From: Allacma fusca
Taxonomy: Eukaryota; Arthropoda; Collembola; Symphypleona; Sminthuridae
Assembly: GCA_947179485.1 (NCBI GenBank)
Contig: OX359248.1
Coordinates: forward strand, 54,632,386-54,696,385
DNA: 64,000 nt
Reading direction: 5' to 3'
Shown piece after piece: positions 23,215-36,554 of this stretch (within the stretch, counting starts at the first letter, position 1; each line of letters starts with the position of its first letter). A program made the position numbers and the translations under genes. The notes beneath the pieces were generated by a model. The model had not been told where the DNA came from. It saw only the letters and a list, made by a program, of their open reading frames with translations, and made no database searches.

Positions 23215-23860
23215 TTAGCTGAAGTTACGCGCCTTACTTGACACCTGCTGGTTGTTCTGAACGACGTTGTACAGGGTTCGGCAAGAAACTTTACCCCCTT
23301 CAGCACACAAAAGGGTCAATGACAAAAAATAATCGATTCCTCCATTTTGTAGTAAGATTTCTTCCAGATTTTTCAAAATTTGTTCCAGCCCAATAGCTCC
23401 AAATCTGTGGATACAGCGTTCAGGGAAAAGGAACAAAGTCAGAATTTTATTGAAGAATCAAAATTTTGAAAGTTTTTAAATTTTTACTCTTTATACACTT
23501 TAGGAAAAATAAATTGGCCTTTGTTTGTAACAAATTTAAAGAGTTTCAAAACGAGCACAAAATGAGATCTCTACGCTGAATAGTTTAGACAAAACGCAAA
23601 AGAGTGATGAAGATTTAGCTACAAAATTGTAAATCAACTTCATAAATTGAAAAATAAAACATTAAATAAATAATAATTATTTAAATCATGCCCAGTACTT
23701 CTTTGTTTATGTTAATATATCTGGTCACCTCTAGACCTTTGTAAAATTCTGCTTTCATTTCCAAAATATTCTGACTTTGCTCCAATTCCTTGAACGCTAT
23801 GTATGTTGCTTTTAAGCGAGGGAGGCGAAACATATTTTGAAAAGCCGGAGGAAAATTTCC
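23215..23860 (-). other. two exon-like open segments of unknown identity
   Basis: On the minus strand, 23855-23726 is open between an acceptor (TTTTGTAG) and a GTGACC donor and reads NFPPAFQNMFRLPRLKATY and onward to FYKGLE. A second segment, 23421-about 23288, follows an acceptor CTGTATCCACAG and reads FGAIGLEQILKNLEEILLQN and onward to LLCAEGG. They lie less than 1 kb upstream of PYROXD1 on the same strand. The phases do not join cleanly in the best-looking frames, and I recognise no family. They may be parts of a small unrecorded gene or chance open frames. Confidence 0.25.
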
Positions 23861-25090
23861 TACAAAATGAGGGAAACAATTATTTTTTGACTTTGACCCT
23901 ATTTGGGCTAGTGGGGGAAAATATCTTTGTGCACACACTTCTATACTGAGCACATAAATAATATTACGTGTGAAGTGTGGACACTGATTTTGGACGTCAT
24001 TTTTTAAACAATACTTTTTTCAAATACTGTTGAACCCACTAACTACAGTAAAATCGACATTTTATAGAAGCACTATTAGAACCAACTTTTAATTGTTTTA
24101 CCATGAATGAAATTAAACCATGGTGGGGGCAAAGTTAATGTCTGAAATAATCGGCATATTCGGTTTTCATTTACACTTCTCCAGAATTGTCTACATGTAA
24201 CATATATGCAACAAGAGGTTTTTAGTATTACTTATGGAGGACACTTTTGGAATGTTTTCGTGATTTCATCAAAAAAAATTGATTGCCAAAATCTTTATAA
24301 TAAGTCATAAAGTAGTATTAGAAGATCATGTAGGCTAATATGTAGACAACGATTTGCACAATAATTCAGAAAAAAAGAAAACCAAAAAAGGAAACCCATC
24401 TATTTTGTAAAAAGTTGTAATTTTACTGTGTATTGTGTTGTTGGCTAACATCAATGGGATGCCAGTTATGTAAACAGTTTATTCTCTCCAATCGTACATC
24501 AGTGATTATGTTTACCAAATGAATTAAGGTTTAATGAAGATGGATAAAAATAGCACACACATTTTCCAGAAGTCAGGAACGTGGACCTCGTTTTCTAAAC
24601 CTAATGATCCCTTCTATTATTGTGCACAATTTCACTAACTGAAATGCATTTAAACTAGAAATAAAGTACAACAAATCTAAATTTTCAACCCTACTTGTTT
24701 TTAATCATTTTTCTCATAGTTATTGAATATATTAACGAATGTTTATGGGACGTACGTTACCTCACAAATTGATCAGGCTTGATATTGGCTTGGTTGTGTC
24801 CCCGATTTTGTAATATATCCTAATAAGTGTAGTAAAGAATTTATTATACAGTGAACAGTTAAATGAAAATACAAACGAAATAGTAATGTATGGATAAAGT
24901 AAGTTTATAAAATGAAGTCACTAGAACTATTACCATTTAAAGATGTAATAATATACAGTTGGATTACAGCAAGCAACACATTATTATATTATAAAGCCTA
25001 AAAATAAAGACAACTCATTTTGATTGAAAGTAATTCAATTTTTAGCATATTAAAAGGGGCCCTTTTCTTGCCGACAAAAGACAAACAACT
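23861..25090. other. non-coding stretch including the zinc-finger gene 3' UTR
   Basis: AT-rich. TTTATT at 24840-24845 is a plausible AATAAA for the minus-strand zinc-finger gene, about 245 nt past its stop. No domain-bearing frame seen. Confidence 0.45.
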
Positions 25091-27474
25091 TTACTGATTC
25101 GGAAATTCTGGGATTTCTGGAATGTCGGAAACAGTTGTGGCAGGATCCGGTACGTTCTTGGATGATTTATCACGAGAAGACCTTACTTGTCGTGGTAATC
25201 TTGCCTTTTTGTGAGTTGCCCATATATGAGTGTACACATAATTTTTCGTCGTAAAAAATTTATTGCAAATCGGACAAGGAAATTGTTTCTCATTCGTGTG
25301 AATTAACTCATGATTTTTCAAATCCTGAGGATTAGCAAAAGTTTTGCCACAAGTTCCGCACATCAGAAGAGACTCGGTATTATGCTTCCGCATGTGATAC
25401 GTGAGTTGCATCTTCCTTTTGAACCGATGTTCGCAAATGGGACATTGGTGTTGTTTTTCCTCAGTATGGCATATCATATGCCTATTCAGCGTTCCTCTGT
25501 TGCAAAGACCCAGACCGCAAAGTTCGCAGTAAAACTCGTATTGCTTTGTATGGAAACTTGTCCGGTGATCCTGCAGGACCTTAGAAGATGAGAAGTCCTT
25601 ACCACAGTCGTCGCAATGAACTAATTCCGTGGGACGCGAGGGGCACGTTTTCTCGTGGTGAGTTCGGAAGACGGAGAAAACAAAAAATTCCTTTTCACAA
25701 CCAGGATGATGGTTGCAGACAAGCTTGAATTTACCATCTTCAGTAACATAAGCACTCTTCTCAAATTTTTGCTGACAGTACTCGCAGGTAAATCCCAGAA
25801 GAATTCCGTTCTTGGTGTAAACATTCATTGATTCGTTGGAAGAATTAAATCTGCGTTTCTGAACTTTCCTTGCATTAGTGCTAGGTAGTCTGTGGCCATT
25901 TACTTCGTGAAGACGAAGATGCCTTTCTAAAGAAAATTCTTTGAAGCAAATAATGCAAGAAAATTTCAATTTTCCATCGTGAGATTGCTCATGAGCATCC
26001 AAAAAATGCTTTTGTAGATATCCCTTCCCACAAATCTGGCAGGTGAACGGATACTGCTTTCCTTCCTGTTGGTCCTTACTAAATCTCATGATACCTAAAT
26101 TAAGATGTTTGGGTTTCTCCTTCCGGTTTCTCTTTCGTTTTTTGTTTCCTACTTTGTTAACAATCTTCACTTCCTCATTTTCCTGTACTGTGTCCTGTGA
26201 TTCTTGATGAAGGTCTTCATTTTCACCATCATGAGTTTCCACTTGGTCAGGAAAATAATCTAAGTCTGCAGGGTCGTCTGCGAATCCCATATCATTGTCA
26301 TTATCCTCATTAATCATCGATTCAATGGGAGCTTCAGTTTTTATGTTTTCGGTATTTTCTACTTTTATTCGCGTCTTCCTTTTTCCAATTTTTTCTGCTT
26401 GCATTCTCTTCTTAATTTGTTCCGCACTTTCTACTTTTATTTTTATTCTCCTTTTATTTCTTTCTGTACTTTCAATTTTTACAGGAGGATGTACTTCTCG
26501 AACAGGCTTCTCCGGTATTTTCACACTTACACGAGGAACTCCAACCACGCACTCAGACCAACCTGTAAAGAGTATAATTATTTACTTTGTAGTTCCTCAA
26601 ATAATTTCAAAAGCCTGAAATCACAAAAAAAATACGTACATTGAGCAAACGTCTCTCGTAGTTGTCCGAAAACTCGGTCGTGATTCGGAATTTCTTGTGT
26701 AATAGATCTTCTTGGCCTTCTATAACTTGACACAAGTTGTACTTTCAGATCATCAGCCAGAAGGTTTAGCTTATTTTCCAAAGTTTTTATGTCGCGGAGG
26801 ATGTTCAAGGCCTCATTTAAGCTTTTCGAGCAGGACGCGCAATATAAAGGGGCATGCAAGGCATTCAGATCAATATTATGATACACAGTTTGAGTGACTT
26901 TAAATATTTTTGATAACAGCAGCATCGACGAAGTCGGATTCTGGTCCCTAGTCAAGATACTATTCATAACCGGATTCAAGCATATCAGGCACTGGTCTGT
27001 CTTCGGAGTTGTAGTTCCTATGTCCGACTCAGGTTGTTCAGTAGGAATATTTGCCACGTTTTCGATGACTGGTTTTTCATCCACCATCAAATCCACTCTT
27101 AAATTTTGCTCAATCAAGTCCATCGTGTCGTCCGTTAATGACAGAATGTGTGAATCATCGAGAGGCTCAGTCCGCGGATTCTCCCCAACTTCAACTTCCA
27201 AAGCTGGTGGATTCTCTTGAATTTCATACTCCACCACCTGCGGATTATTCTCAACTTCAACTTCCAATGCTGGAGGATTTTCTTCAACCTCCACTTCCAC
27301 TCCTGACAAATTGCATAGAACTTCAATCTCCATGGACGGTGGTTTTTTTTCAGTTTCCATCTCAATAGTCGACTCACTGACCGTATACGTAAATTTCAAT
27401 TCCGATTCAACTAACACTTCTCCCTCAGTCACACTACAAGGATCAGTGTCCGCTGACATTTGCTCTTGCTCCAT
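25091..27474 (-). CDS. ZAD-like C2H2 zinc-finger protein
   Basis: Two exons, 27474-26640 and 26562-25091, joined by a GTACGT donor and TTTACAG acceptor, give 768 residues. It is probably a nuclear DNA-binding regulator. The N-terminal third is acidic and carries four tandem 11-residue repeats of the type EVEVEENPPAL. Then comes a paired-cysteine region, CLIC followed by CASC about 50 residues later and a leucine-rich helix (NEALNILRDIKTLENKLNLL); this resembles the ZAD dimerisation domain of insect zinc-finger proteins. Exon 2 starts with a basic region containing VKIE, IKVE, IKVE and IKTE, then about eight C2H2 fingers from residue about 450 to 740. One finger is atypical, with an inserted stretch (CNHHPGCEKEFF). 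The C-terminus is basic and then Pro-rich. The ATG at 27474 is the first in the frame. Target genes cannot be inferred. Confidence 0.9.
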
Positions 27475-28584
27475 TTTAAAAACAATTTACACTGGTAATC
27501 TACAGTGAAGAAACAACAAGAAAAAAATTAATCCCAAATAAATAAATCCTTAAAATGTAATATTTACAAATGCTGCAACACCTATCGATCCGAAATCTAC
27601 ACCAAAACTCACACCCCATCAATAACTTCAAAACAATAAACCCCAACTTCAAAATCCCTGGAAAAAATCTATAACAGCCTTGCCCAAATTACATGGACTC
27701 AATTTTGAACTCATTAAACCTGTCAGTAATTCAACATTTAGGTGTAACTTACAATATACTTAGGTTCACCCCTTACGCCTTCCCGTATTTTGTAATTCAG
27801 AATCGATCTCTCTCCTTTCGAAATCTTTTATTCCTGTTCACTGCTTCCACTATCCAATGTTATCTCCACAAACATTTAAATCCACCTATTTATCTATTTT
27901 AAAAACTTGTCTCATCTAATTTGCCTGTCTATATAAAATCTTTGAAGCATCAAGATGCAGGAACAATCCGCACTCGAGTCCTTTCAATCCCATTAAATTA
28001 AAACGCCTCACAGGTTCACCGTATATAATATTCACATCTCACTCCAAGACTGACGACTCCACAAAATTCTCCTAGAACTTGCACTACTTGTAGGTATGTA
28101 TCTATAGATATACGTAAATACGTGCTTTCTACTTAATTAATTTAACACTACAACTCAATTGCTTCCATTCTTGATTCTTGACTGCAGCTAAAGTTCATTG
28201 TAGTTGTGTCTCTGTTCAAACCTTCAAACCCTGAACTGTTAAACTTCTGTTACAGTATTTCAAATCCTCTATTTTTATTGGCTTTATTTGGCGTGGCTTT
28301 TTTTCACCTTTGGCTTTAAAACTACAAATAAAATATTCCCGCGTCAACAGCACAATTGGAACAAGTCATAGAGTTTGCGAGGATCCGTTCAGTGCATTCA
28401 CGTACTCCACTACGACTCATCTCATAGCATAGCTTCTCCCAGTGTAATATTCAGCCCTGAAAGTATCAAGGCTTTCAAAACGATGGCTCCAATACGAAAT
28501 TTCCCATTCTCCTTTTTTAGCCTCCACTTAAATTCATTTCTTATGTGTAACATCTGACTGTATCTAGCAGTGTACGAGTGTACT
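27475..28584. other. region upstream of the zinc-finger gene
   Basis: AT-rich and pyrimidine-rich on the plus strand, presumably holding the zinc-finger gene promoter. No other feature seen. Confidence 0.4.
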
Positions 28585-28592
28585 CAGTGTAC

Positions 28593-29021
28593 TAATGTTA
28601 GGGAAATCCCGAGCAGCTCACAGGACGGACTGACAAAAACATCAGTCCGGACGGATTGGGAGTGGGATTGGGATTGACTATTTGAATGTACAGAGGGATT
28701 GAGACGGAGTGGGATTGACGCAAATAAGTAGAAAACTGAGTGGGATTGATGATCAGAAATTATTCCACATTAATTTAATTAATTTAGTTAATTAAATTAA
28801 ATTGGATTAATTAGAGGCGCTTTTTAAAATTGGCGCAATATGTACGCATGCGCGCGCAGCGCGTGAGATTGAGTGGGATTGACTATCAGGAGTGTGTATG
28901 TGCATCAGAGGGATTGGGAGTTTTCTCTATGGTACATAGAGTGATTGGGACGGAGTGTGAAATGAGGTATCGAGATTGAATAGAGATTGGGAGTGTAAGA
29001 AGAGGGATTTCCCTAACATTA
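28593..29021. mobile_element. 429-bp hAT-like miniature transposon
   Basis: Perfect 18-bp terminal inverted repeats, TAATGTTAGGGAAATCCC at the left and its reverse complement at the right. They are flanked by a perfect 8-bp duplication CAGTGTAC (28585-28592 and 29022-29029). The inside carries many GGGATTG/GGGAGTG repeats and an AT-rich core (28769-28815), and encodes nothing. The 8-bp duplication suggests the hAT superfamily. The intact ends suggest fairly recent movement. Confidence 0.85.
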
Positions 29022-29029
29022 CAGTGTAC

Positions 29030-31460
29030 TACAAAATATAGATATACTGTGCCTATACGAATTTGTATAATAGTAAACGTAAAACTCCACTCTACAATAC
29101 TCTGCATGGTCATCACATTCACAAAACCTTATCTGGCCTGTGACTGTACTATCCAGTACAGTAATACCGTGTTATAACAGATCGCTCGGAAGATCAACTT
29201 CTCTACAGGAGCAAAATAATCTTGACACATTCCATGTGTGCTGGGTCAAATATCATCTTTAAAAAGTAGAGTATGGAATTACAGGAGTGAAATGTTAACG
29301 TTAGAGTTTTCGGTACAAATAGGACATACGGCATAAACGATCTACAGAAACAGAGAGAACAGAACCAAACAGAATCTACAACCTGTAGCTGGATTTACAG
29401 TAAAACTCCACAAACCAGGCTCCACACATAAGGATGTACATGCTTTCGTATAGGAGCATTTGCTAAGGACGTAAAAGAGCATGTAATTGTGGAGAGGAAC
29501 TTCCGAAGTCTACATCAATTTCAAAAGTGTCTTTTTTTTGAGTGAAGGACTTTATTTTAACGAACGGTAAAAAAAACAATTGTGTTTCAATTCTTATTGA
29601 TTTGGTATTACTATTGATCAAATATTGAAATTATATCATGTTGACTTTTTTTTTGTGTTGCAGTGATTCCAGTGTTTGGAGTATGTACATAAAATCAGCG
29701 CAGGACGTTATTATATGGAATTATTTTTCTGATAGTATGCATTAACATGTAATCTGACAGAGACGACAAACATTCGCAAATTATTTCTCATCCCTGCAGG
29801 AAATCCGTTCTCTGACTCATTTTAGACGCAAGACTCATTTCGGTATGTGCTTGACAATAATAATAATTACTATCGCGCATGCAGTCAAGGGTTAGATTGT
29901 TTAATTGTAATTGTAATTACTGTGGAACAAGTTTAAAGTTGAGAGCTTTTTCGTGATGTAAACTGTTCCGTCCATATTCGGAGAAGAATATTGTAATAGT
30001 AAACAGAGGAAGAACTGGAATTTATTTACCCATATTTACTTAACCTCTATCTACCCATGTGACGCAGCCGATGCAGAGAAGTTGTTCCGTCAAAATATAA
30101 TTATAGCTTATAAATTCTGGGATTTTTTTCTTTCTCAAGACAACACGGTACTGGAACCAGGCTTGGGCTTTTAATCTCCAATTTTACGGGGGAACCAACA
30201 TTTTTGCGAGAGATCTTCCTCAAACAACGGGACCTCGGTTGGTTTGTTAATTTAAGGTCAGGATTAATTTATTTGTTGCTTTAATTTAATTTGATTGGTT
30301 TTGTTTTTTTTAAATGCAAAAAAGGGCATTTGAAAGTTATCGATTTGGGCAGGAGGTTTATAAAGTTAGTGTTATGTATTTATTTTAATAAAATTTATAG
30401 GATCATAGAGTTCGTACGCTGTACATGATAGGATGTTCAGGCTGATGTCATTATTGATATCTAAATATCTATATGTGTGTAATTACTTTTTTATGATATG
30501 TGATCTCCTCGGTCCTTGATACATTAGGGCTTGGGCTATTTTATTGCAATTATGTGTGCAATAATTTGTTTAATTATTTGCGGTTCATTTATTTGAAAAT
30601 GGTTGAAATAGACGTTTGTTTATCAAGTTTGGACGTTGTCCTTGAATGACTCATGCTGATCATGTTGATCATGCTGATGTGACCTGTAGCGAATTCTTCG
30701 GCGATAACCATTCATAAATGAGAGGAATTTGATTAAAGGGAAGAGTGCAGATACTCCTCCGCAATGTCTCTAATCTTTTTGGTGTAGGATTTATTTAGAT
30801 GACAGTTCTTGACTGTAATTTCCGGTATGGTCTAGTTATTCACGAAAGTATAAAACATATTTTTGAAGAGTATTTTTAAGCGCATTTTTGCATTTTGTGA
30901 CCGTAATTACTCATATGCCTTCATCGTCACGTTTAATGAAAATTGTAGATTTGGTTCAATTTTGGTATGTAGACAATATTCAAAGATGCTCAAGTATTTA
31001 CAATAGACTGTCGTTATAAGAGGCCCCATGTTTAAGTACATTTTACTGAATAGATATAATGTGCTGATGTAATGAGCTATAAGTCTTTGAAAGATTGATT
31101 CATATTTTTACATCCAGGTCTTTTCACCTTGCCACAGCTTACCTTATAAAAGCAAAATCATCATTTTCAGAGTTCTATGAAGACAGAGTACACAGAAGTG
31201 TAATGTTGCTAAGTTATCTCATTATAAGGGTGTTTTATCGATAGGGACGAAAGTACTCCCGTATAACATTCGAAAACAAAAACCTTTTCTGTTAAATGAA
31301 AAATTCATATAGGGTGCTCGTATACCAAGATGCCTTTGTATTCATCATTCAATAAATCTATGTAGTACTGTATGAAATTACTAAATACTCTTTGTAGGTG
31401 ATGGGAATGTATGAGATGTTAAGTCTAGTTTTTGTATGAATGGAGTTTCCAAAAAATATT
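29030..31460. other. non-coding, AT-rich
   Basis: I see no gene, repeat array or RNA gene. Short homopolymer runs only. Confidence 0.4.
31451..31456 (-). terminator. Pol III terminator of tRNA-Ser
   Basis: Six T residues on the minus strand, four bases after the tRNA 3' end. Confidence 0.8.
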
Positions 31461-31542
31461 CGCAGCCTGCAGGATTCGAACCTGCGAGGGAAGATCCCAT
31501 TGGATTAGCAGTCCAACGCCTTAACCACTCGGCCAAAGCTGC
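31461..31542 (-). tRNA. tRNA-Ser-GCT: tRNA-Ser (anticodon GCT)
   Basis: 82 nt on the minus strand. The acceptor stem pairs GCAGCTT with AGGCTGC, leaving discriminator G, as in eukaryotic serine tRNAs. The D-arm box A is TGGCCGAGTGGTTAAGG, the anticodon loop ACTGCTAAT places GCT at plus positions 31507-31509 (decodes AGC/AGU), and a long variable arm is present. Box B is GGTTCGAATCC. There is no intron. A run of six T lies just downstream on the minus strand (plus 31451-31456), a good Pol III terminator. Confidence 0.97.
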
Positions 31543-34500
31543 TTCGTTGGCGGTGGTAGCGTTGAAACCTTATTTGGTCCCGATCCCGCAGGTTTAGTTG
31601 CTTGTAAGTTCACTCGGAATTTCAGCAAGTCAATGTTTGGAAAATGTACGAAAATGTACTTCAGCAATTTACTTGTATGTACTTAGATAATTTTTTACAT
31701 GTAACGCATGTATACTGAAATATTTAAGGTACTTATTTGGCTCTTGGTATGGCCTGGTTTCAAGACTTGCTCTTCAAAGGCCTTATTAGTGAACAGATGT
31801 GTCTATGGATTTGCATCAAGTTTTGCTGCACACAACAATAATAAATTACCAAGTGACAAAACGGGACATTTGAGTGTAGGGAAACATTCCTCATGTGGAA
31901 ATCCACCTTGGCAGTTGTTTTTAATATGAAGTATCCATATAGTAAAGACGTTATAGTTAATAGCAGTAATAGTCATAGCACAGTGATGGGTCTTAATGTC
32001 TCAAGTTCTACTGATGAGCAAGTTGAGGGAGCAAAGTGTAATCTGTGTAGAGGACACCAAACGAGATCATAAAATCGTCTTTCTCTTTGGTACTTTGGTA
32101 TTCTCCTTATTAATCTCCCTCATTGCAGATCGCCTTCGCCGTCATTCCATAGGAATAATATGTTTCCCTCATCAGATGACGTCCTTTTACATTCTCAGCT
32201 CATTGCCGTCCTTACGCCAAACTTGGCATCCTTATTCCAGTCCTACTACTTTTTTTCTCTAAAGTGCTGAAAGTGCAATTACAGAGGTAGAAGTTAAAAA
32301 CGTGTGCTTATTTATATATATATGTGCCTGTATCTATATGTAACTTTGTATGAAATTATAACATATTCGTAGGTTGCAAACAATATTCAACGGGGTACAC
32401 AATAATACTGACTTATTGGATATAAATATTTGAAAATATTGGCTAACAATAAGATAATAATTATACCGAAATAAATTCTATAAGTACTACTGAGGATAGA
32501 AGATACCTACATAAATTTCGTATTTTCGGAGCATACTTATGTACTTACATGCTATAAAATGAATGAAGATTACGAAGGGAGAAATTATCATCGGCATTTC
32601 TGTCGGACTCTGGATTAGTCATTTATGTGAAATAATGTTTAAGAAAACAAAATTACTAGTGACTGATTTAAGTGGATGAAATTAGTCGTTCAATTCCTAT
32701 ATACTTGGTTTTTAAACCTCACTGCCTCATCAAGTCAGACATGAGGAAGTTCTCTCTTTAAAGGCCTTAACGACGCGTGAAGGAAGTTGGAATAATTTGA
32801 AATTAGTTTCGATTCCTTGCTCTTGTAGAAATCCCCTGTATTTATATTTTCTCAGACGCTAATTTTTTGGGATTTTCGTCTCTTTGAGAAGTACCATGTC
32901 ATGTGAGTTACGGACCACGTCATACTGAGTGAGTATTTCTCGGCCTAACCTGTTTCCCTGAATAGTGAAATGGTCTGAAAATTGACTTCTCAAGCCCTCT
33001 ATTATTATATAGAGGAGTGTGGTACTCAGAGATGCACGAATGTTGCGGGGTTTTAATTTTTTTAGTATGTTATATTACAATACCATTGACCATGTTCCCG
33101 CCCACACCATTTATATGTGTACTCTGATGAGAAGGAATGCTATCTTGGGGTCTCTCATGTGCAACAATTCGATTTAGTTTTTCCTTTAAATAAACTCCCA
33201 GGTCTTGTTTTGATATTATTGACTTAAGTGTGCCACATCACCTCCTTTCTGCTTTCATTCATTCCCTACATCTCCTTCTATGGAGTAATAAAATGTAATT
33301 ATCTAATTATTCATAAAAAGTTGTGCATTGTATAGAACAGTATTTTTGATACTGTGTTAGCTTGAAGAGAAAGAATTTTGAATTACAGTGCAATTCTCTT
33401 CAAGAGCACACTCGTGAGAGGAGAAGAATTTGAATTTCATATGGGCATGTATTTATAAGAAAAAGGAAACAAATTCAGATTATGACAAATGAGAACGTGT
33501 TGAAAAATGTCTGCCCCCGGAAAAAATGCTCTTACGTATATATAGTAGAAAAGTGTCTCTTATAACGAGAGTATATCTATGTACACAATTTCTATATAAA
33601 TTTAGTAGTAGAGCCTTCATACTTAAAAGCGTCCTTGAAACTTCTGTGTAATAGTTTTTAGAAACTAATTCCGAAAATTCTTTAATCAAACTTTGATGAA
33701 GACAGGAAATGGAGGCGATATTCTTTGGAAGGAATTTTTATTCCAGAAGATTTTCTTAAACTGAAAACAATAGTTTATTGCACATAGTGAAAATCTGGAA
33801 TTCCCATAATATTGAATGTCTCCATTCCAAATAACAAATATATCAATGACTCGTTGAAAATAATAATATTGTTTGTTACGGAACTAGGGAAGTGTATACT
33901 TTAAATGGGAAATTGTTGCTCATTTGAAAGTCCAGGTACAGATGTTTCTCACAAAAAAATAATTCCTTTGAATTTCCTGAGGTACAGAGCGTGCCTAATT
34001 GGACGGAATATCAACATTAGGATATAGTAATGTGGAAATACCATTAAGACAGTCAAGTGTAATTACTCAAATCTTGGCAAACTTATTCTCTTTTAGGAAA
34101 TAGAATTCTGGGAAAATAAATCCAAACGATTTCCGTGTAAGTTCAATGAGTTTTGTTTGTCATTTCCTACAGAATTTCTTTCTGGAAATATATAGAGGTA
34201 TAGAGGTGGATGCTCTGTATGCTTTGAGTAAGCAGTAAGAACTAAGAACCATTCACGCAATCAGTTTTGCAGGAGGAGTGTAATTCTTTTGGCTTGCGTG
34301 ATGAACCATATACATACATAAGTTTCATAAAAATTTATCTGCACGCCCTACTACTATCTGTTGGTACCTATAGATATTAATAGATAGACCTGCATAAAAA
34401 GAGTCTCTGTTCTGAAGTACGTACATATGACGGGTCTCTCATGTAATACCGAGATTCGGCAGGATTGAGGATTCTAGGGCGACATTATTACGAATGACTT

Positions 34501-35018
34501 TAATGTGGTCTGTTGAAGGCATAGTCTATATAGGTATCTATATTTAATTAATTATTTGAATGACATTGTGTGGTTCACAGGGGACTTGGAGTTCGTAGGT
34601 TTTTACAAGGAGCGCTGGTGGCATAAGGTATAAAATGAAGTGTAATAGGACACGTGGGGCAATAGTTTTTTTTCTTGCTGGAATGGCCCAGTGGGGTCGG
34701 TCTATTGATAGGGAACACTTAGGTTGATTTACATACTAGGATGACGTCATTTTGTAATGATTTCTTTGTCGGTGAGGATGTATGGAAATTCTTCGTCTCT
34801 CTTTCGTCGTCCTCAACTGTCTGGATTCTGCGAGGAGGGATGTGGAGGATGAGGACGTCTGAATGTCTCAGCTCGACCCTGACAGTTGACAGAACTTTGC
34901 ACTATGTTGATCATAATCCATTCTTATTATCCACATGGTGCTCTCGAGTCGAAAATAGAAGCAGATCCAATCTGGCCGTTCATATTGTTTCAATTGTCAG
35001 ACGGAAGCCGGTCTTTTT

Positions 35019-35066
<48 letters not shown>

Positions 35067-36546
35067 CTCTCTTGCAATGTACCAATGTGCTTGGCTTTTA
35101 TACTGTTTAGTCATACTGCATGCATACAAACAGACAAGATGTGAAAAGATACTGCTATAAAGCACGTTTAGCCAGAGATCAGTTCATGAGTTACGCGTGG
35201 AAATCAAATCCTTTTGCTTTCATATAATCTCATAAAACTCGTCTTTCCATGTGAATAAATCTGTCCTTTGCATTGATTTTTCTACTGAGACCAAAGATCT
35301 CGCAATGTATTCAAATTGTAGGGTCTGGAAGCCTTAATTTTTATTTTTGGTACGGTCAGGATCATATTATAATAAGGATGCTTGCTGTAGAAAATGCTGA
35401 CATTTGTGTGTCAAAATCCCACCCTAGTTATCATAGAATTTTCAGAGAAATCTCTGGCCTTTGATCACAATTTATTATTGCCTTTGAGCAGATCCTAAAT
35501 ACTAAATACTACTACACATGGTTATTGGCAGTTCCTGGACGTAATGAGGAACGTGGCTACGGGAATGTTGTGGGCCTGGAGGAGCACGACGGTGGTCAGT
35601 GAAATGAGATAAATTAATGTAACCTTCAGAGACTGTTGGAGACTATACAGAGGCATTATTATACTTAGTATATATATATTCTTGATTTAACGAGTACCGT
35701 TTGAGTTACAGAGATTTCAGACTTAGCAAATGTGTAGATACATTTAATTTCATACACACATAAATATACCTAGATATAATTATGTAAGTATAAATACAAA
35801 TTGTGCGGAGGAAAAAATCAGAGAAGAGTTGAGTGGAGTGCATGAGACGATGAGACTTGTGTATCCTTAAGTACATATGTACATATGTATGATGGTCATA
35901 AGCCACGTCCAACTTTTATTTTCTTCGTAACAATCTCCGAGATGAAATTTTCTGCTTCTGGCCATAGCAAAAATAATTCGACTGGGGCTGTCTATAAACC
36001 ACTGTTTAGGTAGATATATCTACTGTAAATTTGACATATAAGTAAATACTGTCTGCTGCCATACTTATACCAGGGAACCATCTCTCAACAATCCCTTTTC
36101 CTGCTGTTTTTTTTCTCCATGGAATTTTTTAAATCAACCGTGTGTACAATACAAGTCAAAAAAGCACATACAGATAAATATGTACATTCATAATTATATG
36201 AAGATGCAAGGATGCGTGCATCTATGTATGTATATGTGAGCTTGTGTAGTAAGTAAGAATGTAATTACAAGTATGCACGTAGGATGGGTAACATGGCTGG
36301 ATCATAGGAAATATGAAGATGGAGGGTGTGGTGAATTGTTTCTCATTTGAGCATATTATTCTATATCAAGATGTAGGTATCTATAGATAGATATGTAATT
36401 ACATATATCTACAAATGTAAGAAGATTTATCCTGATGACGTGAAGATGAGAGATGTCATTTGTGCTTATGAGCTCACTTCTCGTTGAAATAATTGGACCG
36501 AGAAGTCTCTCTCTCTCTCTCTCTCTCTTGTTACATTCTTTGAATG
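31543..36546. other. non-coding, AT-rich, with (CT)n tracts
   Basis: No gene recognised. (CT)n tracts lie at 35022-35063 and 36505-36528. Open frames across the first encode only Ser-Leu repeats and are not genes. The region could be intergenic or part of a long leader or intron. Confidence 0.4.
35022..35063 (+). repeat. (CT)n microsatellite
   Basis: About 42 bp of uninterrupted CT on the plus strand. Confidence 0.95.
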
Positions 36547-36554
36547 GTCTAGGG

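Noticed and set aside
24750-24810. Short exon-like stretch reading DILQNRGHNQANIKPDQFVR
   Set aside because: It lies just past the probable poly(A) site of the zinc-finger gene, joins to no sensible partner exon, and is too short.
34741-35160. 139-codon ORF on the plus strand
   Set aside because: Its second half is Ser-Leu repeats from a (CT)n tract; no domain and no splice context.
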